A DNA stretch of 53,480 nucleotides from an uncultured Pelagibacteraceae bacterium (GTDB lineage Bacteria > Pseudomonadota > Alphaproteobacteria > Pelagibacterales > Pelagibacteraceae). The translations under genes and the position numbers were made by a program. The notes beneath the pieces were generated by a model. The model was not told the DNA's origin, searched no databases, and saw nothing but the letters and a program-made list of their open reading frames with translations. The stretch is from assembly GCA_902568975.1 (NCBI GenBank), contig CACFSO010000006.1, forward strand, positions 1 to 53,480. The letters are read 5' to 3'. The first letter of the stretch is position 1, and each line of letters begins with the position of its first letter. This document shows positions 17,918 through 27,419 of this stretch, one piece after another.

Positions 17918-18783
17918 AAAGATCTACTAAAGTAACTGCAATAATAATTATTTTTTTTCTAATAATTACAGGTGTTGTTGTTTCTAGAACAATAATTGGA
18001 AAACATTTTCAAAAAAAATTTAGTAAAAGGCCACCTCCAGGAATAATAGTAAAAGTTGTAAATCAAAAAAAATTTTATAACAAAGTTGAAACTTTTGGAA
18101 CGGCTGTACCAATAAGAACAAAATCATACAATATAGAAAAATATGAGATTATTTCGCCAATTAAATTCAATAAAAAAATAAAACAAGGTGAAATAATTGC
18201 TAAATTAAAGACTAGAAATATTATTGCTCCATTTAATGGAGTAACGGGAAAAAGAGATTTTTCAAATGACCTAGAAGTATCCCAAAGCTCAATAGTAATA
18301 AATTTTGATGATGCTTCAACACTTTATGTTGATGTGGACATACCAGAGGTTTATGCACCATATGTTAATAAAGGTCTAGTAGCAGATATAAAATTCTCTG
18401 CAAATAATCAAAAAATTTATAAAGGAATTGTAGAATCTACCGCAAGTAGAATTAATACCAAAAAAAGATCTTTAGCTACAAGAATTAAATTTGATAATTC
18501 AAATTTAGAAATATTACCAGGATCTCTTTTAGAAGTTTCCATAAAATACAATGAAAGAAGTTCTTTGGGTATTCCAGATACAAGCGTTATATTAGAAGGT
18601 AATAAAGTATATATTTATAAAGTAGACGAGAAAAATATTACAAAAAGAACAGAAATTATAATTGGTAATCGAAGCAAGGGCTACCTTGAGGTCAAATCTG
18701 GATTAAATAACGGTGATGTAATAGTTGCTGAAGGTTTAAAAAAAGTTAGACCAAACGGTAAAATTAAACCTATAAAAAAATAA
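17914..18783 (+). CDS. RND efflux periplasmic adaptor (membrane fusion protein), hairpinless
   Basis: Adaptor subunit of an RND pump, 289 residues, anchored by one N-terminal membrane segment (about 7-27). The two lipoyl half-motifs are visible: KQGEIIAKL (90-98) and IIAPFNGVTGKR (103-114). A beta-barrel domain follows, and a C-terminal membrane-proximal domain with GNRSKGYLEVKSGLNNGDVIVAEGL. In usual adaptors a long alpha-helical hairpin separates the two lipoyl halves; here they are only about four residues apart, so the hairpin is missing. The 4-base overlaps with both neighbours tie it to the RND permease downstream. No outer-membrane TolC-like gene is adjacent. Confidence 0.88.
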   Translation: MKRSTKVTAIIIIFFLIITGVVVSRTIIGKHFQKKFSKRPPPGIIVKVVNQKKFYNKVETFGTAVPIRTKSYNIEKYEIISPIKFNKKIKQGEIIAKLKTRNIIAPFNGVTGKRDFSNDLEVSQSSIVINFDDASTLYVDVDIPEVYAPYVNKGLVADIKFSANNQKIYKGIVESTASRINTKKRSLATRIKFDNSNLEILPGSLLEVSIKYNERSSLGIPDTSVILEGNKVYIYKVDEKNITKRTEIIIGNRSKGYLEVKSGLNNGDVIVAEGLKKVRPNGKIKPIKK

Positions 18784-21700
18784 TGTACTTAACTGATATA
18801 AGTATAAGAAGACCTGCTTTTTCATGGGTGTTATCCTTAATACTAGTTGTATTTGGAACGTTTGTTTTTTGGAAATTACCAGTTAGAGAACTTCCTTCAG
18901 GATTGCAGCCACCAGTTGTCCAAGTCCAAGTAGAATATGCATCTGCATCTGCACCAATAGTTGACGAAGAAGTCACTCAAGTTCTTGAAGATGTGATTGG
19001 AGGAGCCGAAGGTATTAAAAATATAGACTCAAAATCTGAAAATGGGAAAAGTACTATAAATATTGAATTTGATACTGAAATTGATTTAGATGACGCAGCA
19101 AATGATATAAGAGAAAGAGTTGCCAGAGTAGTTAGTAAACTTCCGTCAGAATCAGATCCTCCGAGAATTCTTAAGCAATCAGCTGGATTTACAACTACTA
19201 TGTGGTTAGCTTTATCATCCGCCACATGGAGTGATTTAGAGCTTGGAGATTATGCGGAAAGATTTTTAGTTGATCAATTTTCAAGTGTAAAGAATGTTGG
19301 TAGAATTAGAACTGGAGGTTTAAGAGAATTAAGTATTAGAGTTTGGATAGATCCAATAAAATTAGCTGCAAACAACTTGACTATTCAAGAAGTAGAAAAT
19401 GCACTTAAAAATGAAAATGTGCGTTTGCCGGCAGGCACGCTCGAAGCAAACAATATTGATCTAACAATAAATATCGATAAATCTTATGATGATTTAGAAA
19501 AACTTAAACAATTACCTATTAATAAAAGTAAAGAAAATCTAGTAAGGCTGTCGGATATTGCTAAATTGGAATTTGGGCCAGTTTCCTCAAAAGCTCTATT
19601 TAGAGCTCAAAGTAAAAATGCACTAAACTTAAAAACAGTAGGAATTGGAATTTATGCCAGAAGCGGAGCCTCTACTGTTGAATTATCTAAAGAAATTAAA
19701 AAGAAAATTGTGGAAGTTAAAAAAAACCTCCCTGATGATTTAAATTTGGAAATTGCTTTTAATAGAGCTAACTATATTGGAGAAGCAATTAATGAAGTTT
19801 ATAAAACATTAATTATTGCTTTCATTTTAGTAGTAATAATTATTTACTTATTTCTAGGAAATCTCAAGGCTGTAATAGTGCCAGCAGTAGCCTTACCTGT
19901 AAGTCTTATTGCAACTTTTTTGGGAATTTATTTATTTGATTTATCAATCAATATTTTTGTTCTTTTGAGTTTTATTTTAGCTATAGGAATAATAACCGAT
20001 GACTCAGTTATTATGACTGATGCAATATACAGAAGAATAGAAAATGGCGAAACTCCTCTTGTTGCTGCCTATAGAGGATCCAAACAAATTACATTTGCAA
20101 TAATAGCAACAACTCTAATTTTAGTTGCTGTATTTTTGCCTCTTATATTTATAGAAGGAATTGCAGGAACTTTATTTAAGGAAACAGCTATTGCACTTTC
20201 TTTTGCAATTGTTGTGTCTTCTTTTGTGGCATTAACATTATCACCAATGCTAGGAAGCAAATTCTTAGATAAAAAAACAAAATCTAATTTTTTAGTTAAT
20301 TGGTTTAGTAAATTCTTTAATGGTTTTTCAAATTTTTATATTGAAACATTAAATTTTTGGTTAAATAAAAAAAAAACAATAATTATTTTTATAATAATAA
20401 TGATAGTTGGCTCTGGCGCATTATATAATTATACAAAAAAAGAACTTTTGCCTTTAGAAGATAGGGGAGCTTATTTGGTTATCGGATTTACTGATGAAGG
20501 TAGTTCTTTTGAATATACTCAAAAAAGGGCTATTGATGTTGAAAAAAGATTAATTCCTCTATTAAAATCAGATGATAGTCCATACAATAGATTTTTAATG
20601 ATTGTTCCAGGTTTTGGATCGGACAATAGTTTTTTAATTATTGCTTTATTAGATCATTGGAAAAATAGAAAGCAAAATTCCCAAATAGTAATGCGGCAAG
20701 CTATAGGAAAAATAGTTACAGTTCCTCAAGCTGTAGCCTTTCCTATTTCACCACAGTCAATAAGAGTTTCTAGCTACAATAAACCAGTTCAAATGGTTAT
20801 TTATGGAAATACTTATGAAGAATTAAAGGAAATTCAAACAAAAGTAATTGGAATGCTTAGAAGAAATGCAAATTTATCTAGAATTGAATCTGATTACACT
20901 ACAAATAAACCTGAAGTTAAATTAGAAATCAATAAAAATAAAGCTAAGGATTTAGGAATATCTTCTCAAGCAATCGGTCAAACTTTGGAAACATTATATG
21001 GAGGAAAAACTGTTACAAAATTTAATAAACTAGGCAAAGAATATCCAATAATTCTACAACAATACTTAGAGGATAGAAAAGATAAAGAAAGTTTAAGTAA
21101 AATTTTTGTTAGATCTGAAAATTCTGGAAGTTTGGTTTCTCTTTCAAATTTAGTTGAATTTAAAGAGGAAGGCTCAGCAAGTAAACTATCAAGATATAAT
21201 AGACAGAGAGCAGTTACAATTTCAGCAAATATTAGTGAAAATTATACATTATCAGAAGCAATTAAATTTTTAGAAAATACCATGTATCAAGTAGCACCAG
21301 ACAAACAAATTGCATGGAAAGGAAAGTCTGAAGAATTAAAAGAAACTAGTAATGAATTATATATAATTTTTGCATTGGCTTTACTAACAGCATATCTTGT
21401 AATGTCGGCAACATTTAATTCTTTTATTCATCCATTTATAATTGTACTAACAGTTCCTCTTGCCGTTTTTGGAGGGCTCGTATTTATACAGTTTCTTAAC
21501 ACTTCAATAAATATTTTTTCTCAAATTGCCCTTGTAATACTAATAGGAATATCTACCAAAAATAGTATTCTGATCGTTGATTATACTAATCAATTAAGAA
21601 CAAAAGGAAAAAAAATAGAAGAAGCCATTAAAGAAGCTTGTAGTTTAAGATTTAGACCAATAATAATGACTTCTTTAAGTACTATGATAGCAATGATGCC

Positions 21701-21893
21701 TTTAGTAATTGGTAATATAGGACCAGGAGCTGGAGAAGGATCTAGGCTTGCTGTAGGAGCAACTATATTAGGTGGAATGATAATCTCTACTTTTTTTACG
21801 TTATACGTAACACCAACTATGTACTTAACTTTAGCAAAAAATACAAAAAGAATTGATGCTGTAGATATAGAGTTAAAAAAACAATTAAATTAA
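18783..21893 (+). CDS. RND efflux pump inner-membrane permease (AcrB/MexF family)
   Basis: Proton-driven exporter of 1036 residues with the duplicated RND layout: one N-terminal membrane helix, a large periplasmic porter domain, six membrane helices, and the same again. The proton-relay residues are present: D406 and D407 in IITDDSVIM in TM4, and K926 in GISTKNSIL in TM10. The hydrophobe/amphiphile (HAE1) subfamily fits better than the heavy-metal group. It is transcribed with its adaptor and ends 4 bases inside the convergent lipoprotein gene. The substrate is unknown. Confidence 0.93.
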   Translation: MYLTDISIRRPAFSWVLSLILVVFGTFVFWKLPVRELPSGLQPPVVQVQVEYASASAPIVDEEVTQVLEDVIGGAEGIKNIDSKSENGKSTINIEFDTEIDLDDAANDIRERVARVVSKLPSESDPPRILKQSAGFTTTMWLALSSATWSDLELGDYAERFLVDQFSSVKNVGRIRTGGLRELSIRVWIDPIKLAANNLTIQEVENALKNENVRLPAGTLEANNIDLTINIDKSYDDLEKLKQLPINKSKENLVRLSDIAKLEFGPVSSKALFRAQSKNALNLKTVGIGIYARSGASTVELSKEIKKKIVEVKKNLPDDLNLEIAFNRANYIGEAINEVYKTLIIAFILVVIIIYLFLGNLKAVIVPAVALPVSLIATFLGIYLFDLSINIFVLLSFILAIGIITDDSVIMTDAIYRRIENGETPLVAAYRGSKQITFAIIATTLILVAVFLPLIFIEGIAGTLFKETAIALSFAIVVSSFVALTLSPMLGSKFLDKKTKSNFLVNWFSKFFNGFSNFYIETLNFWLNKKKTIIIFIIIMIVGSGALYNYTKKELLPLEDRGAYLVIGFTDEGSSFEYTQKRAIDVEKRLIPLLKSDDSPYNRFLMIVPGFGSDNSFLIIALLDHWKNRKQNSQIVMRQAIGKIVTVPQAVAFPISPQSIRVSSYNKPVQMVIYGNTYEELKEIQTKVIGMLRRNANLSRIESDYTTNKPEVKLEINKNKAKDLGISSQAIGQTLETLYGGKTVTKFNKLGKEYPIILQQYLEDRKDKESLSKIFVRSENSGSLVSLSNLVEFKEEGSASKLSRYNRQRAVTISANISENYTLSEAIKFLENTMYQVAPDKQIAWKGKSEELKETSNELYIIFALALLTAYLVMSATFNSFIHPFIIVLTVPLAVFGGLVFIQFLNTSINIFSQIALVILIGISTKNSILIVDYTNQLRTKGKKIEEAIKEACSLRFRPIIMTSLSTMIAMMPLVIGNIGPGAGEGSRLAVGATILGGMIISTFFTLYVTPTMYLTLAKNTKRIDAVDIELKKQLN

Positions 21894-22480
21894 AAAATAA
21901 TATACTTTCTAGTTGTTAATGAACTACTACATTTAGCAAGTTGGCTTTTATATTTATTAGATTGATTTTCAACTTTTTTTGCTAACGATATTATTTTTTG
22001 TTTTTTTTTGTAATTTTTATAATTACCCCAGCCCTCATGATACGCAATGTATTGTCTAAATGAATCTTTTTTAGAGATTTTAAGAATTTTTTCTGTTTTA
22101 TTTGTGTACCATCCAATAAAATCAACACTATCCTTAAATCTTGTTCTTGTTGCTAATTTATTATCCGTCTCTTTTTTGTATTGCTCCCAAGTTCCTTTTA
22201 CTGCTTGTGAGTATCCAAAAGAAGATGATGGTCTTTTATAAGGTATGACTTTAAAAATTTTTTGTCTTGGAGGTTTTGCTAACCAATCAAAATCTGATTC
22301 CATTTTGATAATCGCCAACTGAAGATAAATTGGTGTACCCCATTTTTTTTCTGTTTTTTTTGCATGTTTATACCAAAGATATCTTTCCGAAAATATTGAG
22401 CATCCATCAGCAGTATTTTTAGGAATAGATGAGCAGGAGCTCAGAATTAAAAAAAAAATAAATAAAAATATATTTTTCAC
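21890..22480 (-). CDS. Lytic transglycosylase-like (SLT) lipoprotein
   Basis: Peptidoglycan-cleaving family protein of 196 residues. It starts at a GTG and has a lipoprotein signal ending LILSSC (Cys16). The lysozyme-like domain has the catalytic-type glutamate E61 in IIKMESDF and the FGYSQAVKGTWEQYK segment, matching the GxxQ/S motif of SLT proteins. A tyrosine-rich C-terminal region, YIAYHEGWGNYKN, is also typical. It follows the nuclease gene by one base and so ends a zeta-nuclease-SLT operon. The related C-terminal motifs are weaker than in Slt70, so activity is likely but not certain. Confidence 0.78.
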   Translation of the reverse strand: MKNIFLFIFFLILSSCSSIPKNTADGCSIFSERYLWYKHAKKTEKKWGTPIYLQLAIIKMESDFDWLAKPPRQKIFKVIPYKRPSSSFGYSQAVKGTWEQYKKETDNKLATRTRFKDSVDFIGWYTNKTEKILKISKKDSFRQYIAYHEGWGNYKNYKKKQKIISLAKKVENQSNKYKSQLAKCSSSLTTRKYIIF

Positions 22481-22481
22481 T

Positions 22482-22955
22482 TTATCCGCACTTTTTTTCC
22501 CATGCGGGGTTAAATTTCATTTTCCAAATTCCTAATTTATTACTTTTTGCATACTTCTGTTCATTAGCATATTTTCCTTTCGAATACTTTACATAATCAC
22601 AAGCATATCCATTTTTGACCATATAAGATGAAATACTTTGGTTTCTTATAAAGCATTCAGCTACAGTTCTTTTCCAATAGTCTTTATTTTTTTCTCTAAT
22701 ACAAAAAACAACATGTTTTCCTAATTTTTCCAAAAGTTTTTTTTTTGAGAACTGGTGTCCAATTTCTCCCTTTTCAGGAGCATCTATTCCTGCAAAACGA
22801 ATTTTCTCACCATCAATTTTTATTGTATCACCATCAATGATAATTGCTTTTCCTTTTGCAATTTTTTTTTCATCACTGTAAGAGAAAGAAAAAATTAATA
22901 AAATTATAATTATAATGCTACTTAAAATCAGACTTCGCTTTTTCATTAAGCTCAT
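22482..22955 (-). CDS. Secreted or anchored thermonuclease-family protein (SNase)
   Basis: Staphylococcal-nuclease-like protein of 157 residues with an N-terminal signal or anchor (about 8-26). Active-site residues are visible: the DGDT motif (D43 as metal ligand), R53 in RFAGIDAPE with D58 and E61, and a second arginine in WKRTVAE. All are in family order, so it should cleave DNA or RNA in the periplasm, perhaps to obtain phosphate and nucleosides. Two ATGs are possible (22955 and 22946); both overlap the upstream zeta-subunit gene. Confidence 0.88.
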   Translation of the reverse strand: MSLMKKRSLILSSIIIIILLIFSFSYSDEKKIAKGKAIIIDGDTIKIDGEKIRFAGIDAPEKGEIGHQFSKKKLLEKLGKHVVFCIREKNKDYWKRTVAECFIRNQSISSYMVKNGYACDYVKYSKGKYANEQKYAKSNKLGIWKMKFNPAWEKKCG

Positions 22956-23226
22956 CCATTTTTTTTCTAACTTCTTTGTCTGAAATATTATGATCTTTTA
23001 GGTCAGCTTTAATTTTTCTAAACACATCTTCATCTCCTGCTTCAGCAAAATCAGCTTTTATTACTGATTGAATATATTCTTTTTCTTGATCTGGATTATA
23101 ACCTAAAATTTTTGAAGCCCATTCACCAATATATTTATTCCTACGAGCGCTTATCTTAAATTGAAGTTCTTCATCATGAGCAAATTTTTTTTCAAAACTC
23201 TTTTTTCTTTCATCAAATGTGCTCAT
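22918..23226 (-). CDS. F1-ATPase zeta subunit (DUF1476)
   Basis: The 102-residue helical protein begins with FDERKKSFEKKFAHDEEL and contains KYIGEWASKILGY, the diagnostic pattern of the alphaproteobacterial zeta subunit. In Paracoccus, zeta blocks ATP hydrolysis by the F1 motor through its N-terminus. Here the charged N-terminal helix is retained, so inhibitory activity is plausible. It is encoded away from atp genes and starts a small operon with a nuclease and a transglycosylase-like gene. Confidence 0.9.
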   Translation of the reverse strand: MSTFDERKKSFEKKFAHDEELQFKISARRNKYIGEWASKILGYNPDQEKEYIQSVIKADFAEAGDEDVFRKIKADLKDHNISDKEVRKKMDELNEKAKSDFK

Positions 23227-23291
23227 TAATAATAAGATAGAAAAAAATAACTTTAAGTCAACAAATTTTGCTTTATATTTAAATTAAATAG

Positions 23292-24008
23292 ATGAAATAT
23301 CTAATTTTAGTAAGACATGGTCAAAGTGAATGGAATCTTCAAAAAAGATTTACTGGCTGGGTAGATGTTGATTTAACAGCTAATGGCAAATTAGAAGCAT
23401 GTAAGGCTGGAGAATTAATAAAAGAATTAAAGTTAGATATAAGCTTTTTTTTTTGTTCTTATCAAAAAAGAGCCATTGAAACTCTAAATTTAATACTCAA
23501 CACACTTAGAATTCGTAATAGTAAAATTACAAAAGCATGGGAATTAAATGAAAGACATTATGGAGCTCTAACTGGTCTTAACAAAGATGAAATGAAAAAA
23601 GTACATGGAGAAGAAAAAATACATAAAGTCAGAAGAAGTTGGGAATATAAACCTGATCCACAAGACAGAAATAATCCATATCATCCAATAAACATTGAAA
23701 TATACAAGAATATACCAAGAAATAAAATTCCAGATACAGAGTCTTTAAAAGATACATATGAAAGAGTAGTACCATTTTTTAAAAAAAATATTTTTGATAA
23801 AATGAGTAAAAATATTTTAATTGCTGCACATGGAAATTCCATAAGAGCCTTGTGTAAGTATTTGCTTAAAATAGATAACAAAAATATTTCTAAACTCGAA
23901 ATACCAACTGGAAATCCTTTATTTTTCGAATTTGATGAAAACAAAAAAATTCTAAATGCAAAATATCTAGATAAGGATCGTTCTAAAGATTTATTATTCT
24001 TTAATTAA
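23292..24008 (+). CDS. gpmA: Phosphoglycerate mutase, 2,3-BPG dependent
   Basis: Glycolytic and gluconeogenic enzyme interconverting 3- and 2-phosphoglycerate. The 238-residue protein has LVRHGQSEWN with the phosphohistidine H9, the TGWVDVDLT segment, ERHYGALTGLNK, and the second histidine in AAHGNSIRAL. The length and ERHYG context distinguish it from the smaller phosphatases of the same fold. Its 3' end overlaps the convergent murU gene by 15 bases, leaving no room for a terminator. Confidence 0.95.
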   Translation: MKYLILVRHGQSEWNLQKRFTGWVDVDLTANGKLEACKAGELIKELKLDISFFFCSYQKRAIETLNLILNTLRIRNSKITKAWELNERHYGALTGLNKDEMKKVHGEEKIHKVRRSWEYKPDPQDRNNPYHPINIEIYKNIPRNKIPDTESLKDTYERVVPFFKKNIFDKMSKNILIAAHGNSIRALCKYLLKIDNKNISKLEIPTGNPLFFEFDENKKILNAKYLDKDRSKDLLFFN

Positions 24009-24683
24009 TCGTTTATAAATTTCTAAATCTGTAAGGTGAACAAAATTATCTAAACTTTCAAATCCATACAATGATTTATTAATTATTTGATTATTCCAAA
24101 TTTTATTAATTGAAAAAGAATCAATTTGAATGTCGTTGAATAAATTTCTGTTAATTATCTGACAACCTGTATAAATATAATTGTTTTCTTTTTCTTTCGA
24201 TAGCTTATTTTTATTTAATTCAAAATCTCCTTTAAATCTATTATCAAAACTTTTTTTTTTATTAACCACCATTAGTAAATTTTTTATTTTTTTTTCAAAA
24301 TAAAATTCTGTCATATTTTGAATTGTGTTAAGGTGATTTAAATTCCAAATTGTGTCTGGATTTAAAATTAAAAAATCATTTTCATTTGATGATTTAATAA
24401 GATTTAAAATTCCACCTCCAGTATCTAGAATCTTATCTCCGTCTTTTATTACTTCTATAATTGATTTTAGTTTATGTTTAGAAATAAAATCAATTATTTG
24501 ATCTTGTAGATAATAAACATTTATTTTTATATTACTGATCTTAAATTTTTCTAATAATTTAATTGTATTCTCTAATAAATTTATATTATTTATTTTAATT
24601 AATGGTTTTGGAGTTCTTAACGTCAATGGTTGCAATCTTTTTCCATAACCAGCACATAAAATTAATGCAGTATTTATTTTCAT
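23994..24683 (-). CDS. murU: Nucleotidyltransferase, MurU-like (MurNAc-1-P uridylyltransferase)
   Basis: The 229-residue nucleotidyltransferase has the NTP-binding start LILCAGYGKRLQPLT with TPKPLI (8-29), and LDTGGG and LNPDTIW in the middle. Next to an AmgK-like kinase, this is the layout of the anhydromuropeptide recycling pathway, where MurU makes UDP-MurNAc from MurNAc-1-phosphate. It overlaps the kinase gene by 4 bases. Glucose- or mannose-1-phosphate nucleotidyltransferases have the same fold, so the specificity rests on context. Confidence 0.78.
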   Translation of the reverse strand: MKINTALILCAGYGKRLQPLTLRTPKPLIKINNINLLENTIKLLEKFKISNIKINVYYLQDQIIDFISKHKLKSIIEVIKDGDKILDTGGGILNLIKSSNENDFLILNPDTIWNLNHLNTIQNMTEFYFEKKIKNLLMVVNKKKSFDNRFKGDFELNKNKLSKEKENNYIYTGCQIINRNLFNDIQIDSFSINKIWNNQIINKSLYGFESLDNFVHLTDLEIYKRLIKE

Positions 24684-25639
24684 TTTTTTTTTCTTATTTT
24701 TTTTGAAAAAAATTTATCTAATATTTTATTTAATTCAAAAAAATTATTATTAGTTTTAATTCTTTGTTCGATTAGTGTCCATGCATGAGGAATAAGTTTT
24801 AAGTAATTATTTTTTTTATCTCTAATAGATAATCTAGTAAAAATTCCAATTATCTTTAAATTTCTTAAAACAGATAAAATCTCAAAATCATTTTTAAAAT
24901 TGTTAACATTTATTTTTTTGTTCATTTTTAAATAATTATTAAAGATATATTTTTTTTCCTTTGAAGTTGTTTTTAATCTTACATCATCAATTAGTGATGC
25001 TAAATCATAGGCTCTATTACCATAAACTGCATCTTGACTGTCTATAATAGCAATTTTTTTTTTACACAACATCATATTTGAAACATGAAAATCACGATGA
25101 ACGAAAAAAAAATTTTTATCTTTTATTTTATTTAATAATTTTTCAAAAATAATTTTTAATTCTTTTTTTATTTTTTTTTGACTGTTCTCATTAATTACTT
25201 TGGTAACATACCATTCAATAAATAAGCTAGCTTCTTTTAAAAGTTTATTTTTTGTGTAAATTGGAATTTTATAGTTGTGATTACTAAAAGCTTTAATTTT
25301 TACTGTCCTGATCTTTTGTAGCTTTATTAATAAAAGGATTATTTTTTTGTAATAATAAATTTTATTTTTTTTTTTATTTTTTAATTTATCATAAAGAGAA
25401 ATATCTCCTAAATCTTGTATTTCTATAAAGTTTTTATTATAATTTTGATTTATCAATTTTGGAGCTTTAATTTTATTCTTTATTAAAACTTTATTGATTG
25501 CATCATAAATAAGTAAATTTTTCTTTTTTTCTTTATTGCAAAAAACGATAATTGATTTTTTTTTTAAATTTTTTTTTCTATAAAATCTTCTAAAAGATGC
25601 ATCTCCAGACAAAGGTGTTAAACTATTATCTAAATTCAT
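24680..25639 (-). CDS. amgK: AmgK-like sugar kinase (aminoglycoside phosphotransferase fold)
   Basis: A 319-residue kinase with the conserved N-terminal SGDASFRRFYR (11-21), the catalytic loop HRDFHVSNMM (181-190) and the metal-binding IIDSQD (198-203). This is the anomeric N-acetylmuramate/N-acetylglucosamine kinase family that supplies MurU. The gene overlaps tsaE by 14 bases and murU by 4, giving the conserved tsaE-amgK-murU order seen in many alphaproteobacteria. Codons are extremely A-rich, with lysine and isoleucine enriched. Confidence 0.82.
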   Translation of the reverse strand: MNLDNSLTPLSGDASFRRFYRKKNLKKKSIIVFCNKEKKKNLLIYDAINKVLIKNKIKAPKLINQNYNKNFIEIQDLGDISLYDKLKNKKKNKIYYYKKIILLLIKLQKIRTVKIKAFSNHNYKIPIYTKNKLLKEASLFIEWYVTKVINENSQKKIKKELKIIFEKLLNKIKDKNFFFVHRDFHVSNMMLCKKKIAIIDSQDAVYGNRAYDLASLIDDVRLKTTSKEKKYIFNNYLKMNKKINVNNFKNDFEILSVLRNLKIIGIFTRLSIRDKKNNYLKLIPHAWTLIEQRIKTNNNFFELNKILDKFFSKKIRKKK

Positions 25640-26105
25640 CTATTATTTCCTTTTTATAATCAGTAGAAATTATTAAGCTTCTCTTGTTTAAATTATCTTC
25701 ATAATTAAAAAATAATTCAATTTTATTTTTAGTTATCTGTTTTATAACTTCTGGCCACTCTATAAATGTTATTGTTTCTTTAGTATTTTCAAATAATCCT
25801 ATATTTTTTGCATCTTTGTAATTCTTTAATCGGTATAAATCGTAATGCAAAATTAGTAATTCACCTATTTTGTATTCGTGCACCAAATTAAATGTTGGAC
25901 TTGGTATTTCTGTTTGTTCTAAATTATACTCTGATTGAAGATTATTTATTATATATTTAATAAATGTTGTTTTTCCTACCCCTAACTCACCATGTAAAAA
26001 GATAATATCTCCCTTTTTTAAAAATTTTGATATTTTTTTTGAAATTAAACTAGTATTTTTCTCTAGTGAAATATCTATTTTGCTACTTTTAGTAGCGATA
26101 TGCAT
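25626..26105 (-). CDS. tsaE: tRNA threonylcarbamoyladenosine biosynthesis ATPase TsaE
   Basis: ATPase that works with TsaB and TsaD to make t6A37 in tRNAs. The 159-residue protein has the Walker [11 protein letters not shown] (39-48), the family motif [10 protein letters not shown] and HYDLYRL, and a late EWPE. The start overlaps the end of ahcY by 17 bases. It forms an operon with the downstream amgK and murU. Confidence 0.92.
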   Translation of the reverse strand: MHIATKSSKIDISLEKNTSLISKKISKFLKKGDIIFLHGELGVGKTTFIKYIINNLQSEYNLEQTEIPSPTFNLVHEYKIGELLILHYDLYRLKNYKDAKNIGLFENTKETITFIEWPEVIKQITKNKIELFFNYEDNLNKRSLIISTDYKKEIIDEFR

Positions 26106-27375
26106 CAGATTTATATGGTCCTTCAGTTTTTACACTTATATAGTCAGCTTGATCTTTAGACAGCTTAGTAAGCTTTGCTCCAACTTTTTCAAGATGAAGT
26201 CTTGCAACTTTTTCATCAAGATGCTTTGGCAAAACGTAAACTTTTTTCTCATACTTTGAAGAATTATTCCATAATTCTATTTGCGCTGTAACCTGATTTG
26301 TAAAAGATGCACTCATAACAAAACTTGGATGACCTGTTGCGCATCCTAAATTTACTAGTCTTCCTTCAGCTAATAAAATTATTCTTTTTTTATCAGGAAA
26401 TGTTATTTCATGAACTTGGGGTTTAATCTCATCCCATTTATAATTTTTTAAAGCTTCTACTTGAATTTCATTATCAAAGTGTCCAATATTACAAAGTATA
26501 GATCTATCTTTCATATCTCTCATATGGTCTGCAGTAACTATATCTTTATTTCCAGTAGCTGTAACAACAATATCTGCATATTTTATCATTTCATCCATTA
26601 AAACAACTTCATAACCCTCCATGGCTGCTTGTAAAGCACATATGGGATCAGTTTCAGTAACCATTACTCTAGCACCACTTTGTCTTAAAGATGCAGCACT
26701 TCCTTTTCCAACATCTCCAAATCCTGCAACAATTGCAACCTTTCCTGACATCATTAGATCTGTAGCTCTTTTAATTCCATCTACCAAACTTTCTCTACAA
26801 CCATACAAATTGTCAAATTTTGATTTAGTAACTGAGTCATTTACATTAATTGCTGGTACTAATAATTTACCTTCTTCTTGCATTTTTTTTAATGCCAAAA
26901 CACCTGTTGTAGTTTCCTCTGATAAACCTTTTACTCCTTTTAATAAATCTTTATAATCTTTATGCATTAATGCTGTTAAATCTCCACCATCATCAAGTAT
27001 CATATTTGGTATCCAGTCTTTTTTACCTTCAATTGTTTGTCTTACACACCACCAATATTCTTCTTCAGTCTCACCTTTCCAGGCAAATACTGGAATTCCA
27101 GCTTTTGCTATAGCTGCGGCTGCATGATCTTGTGTAGAAAATATATTGCAAGATGACCATCTAACTTCTGCGCCTAAATCAACCAATGTTTCTATTAATA
27201 CTGCTGTCTGTATAGTCATATGAAGACAACCTAAAATTCTTGCCCCTTTAAGAGGATGTTTTCCTTGATACTCTTTTCTAAGTGCCATCAAGCCTGGCAT
27301 TTCTGTTTCTGCTAAAGAAATTTCTTTTCTACCAAATTCTGCTAACGATATATCTTTTACTTTATAGTCATTCAT
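26089..27375 (-). CDS. ahcY: Adenosylhomocysteinase
   Basis: Hydrolyses S-adenosylhomocysteine to homocysteine and adenosine, keeping methylation reactions running. The 428 residues include the substrate region LHMTIQTA and [17 protein letters not shown], the NAD-binding GFGDVGKG (218-225), and the C-terminal PYKSDAYRY. The start is set at the ATG at 27375; an upstream in-frame TTG at 27393 adds six non-conserved residues. It sits directly after chvG. Homocysteine also connects to metXW further along the window. Confidence 0.96.
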   Translation of the reverse strand: MNDYKVKDISLAEFGRKEISLAETEMPGLMALRKEYQGKHPLKGARILGCLHMTIQTAVLIETLVDLGAEVRWSSCNIFSTQDHAAAAIAKAGIPVFAWKGETEEEYWWCVRQTIEGKKDWIPNMILDDGGDLTALMHKDYKDLLKGVKGLSEETTTGVLALKKMQEEGKLLVPAINVNDSVTKSKFDNLYGCRESLVDGIKRATDLMMSGKVAIVAGFGDVGKGSAASLRQSGARVMVTETDPICALQAAMEGYEVVLMDEMIKYADIVVTATGNKDIVTADHMRDMKDRSILCNIGHFDNEIQVEALKNYKWDEIKPQVHEITFPDKKRIILLAEGRLVNLGCATGHPSFVMSASFTNQVTAQIELWNNSSKYEKKVYVLPKHLDEKVARLHLEKVGAKLTKLSKDQADYISVKTEGPYKSDAYRY

Positions 27376-27419
27376 GATGAGCGCTTTTAACAACTTTATT
27401 AAAATTTATCAACTTAAGA

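Noticed and set aside
24010..25650. T-rich tracts (A-rich on the coding strand) as terminators or low-complexity repeats
   Set aside because: They are lysine, asparagine and isoleucine codons of the murU and amgK genes. No stem precedes them.
27376..27419. Possible SAM-related riboswitch before ahcY
   Set aside because: The gap is only about 44 bases, with no stem and loop like SAM-II, SAM-V or SAH motifs.
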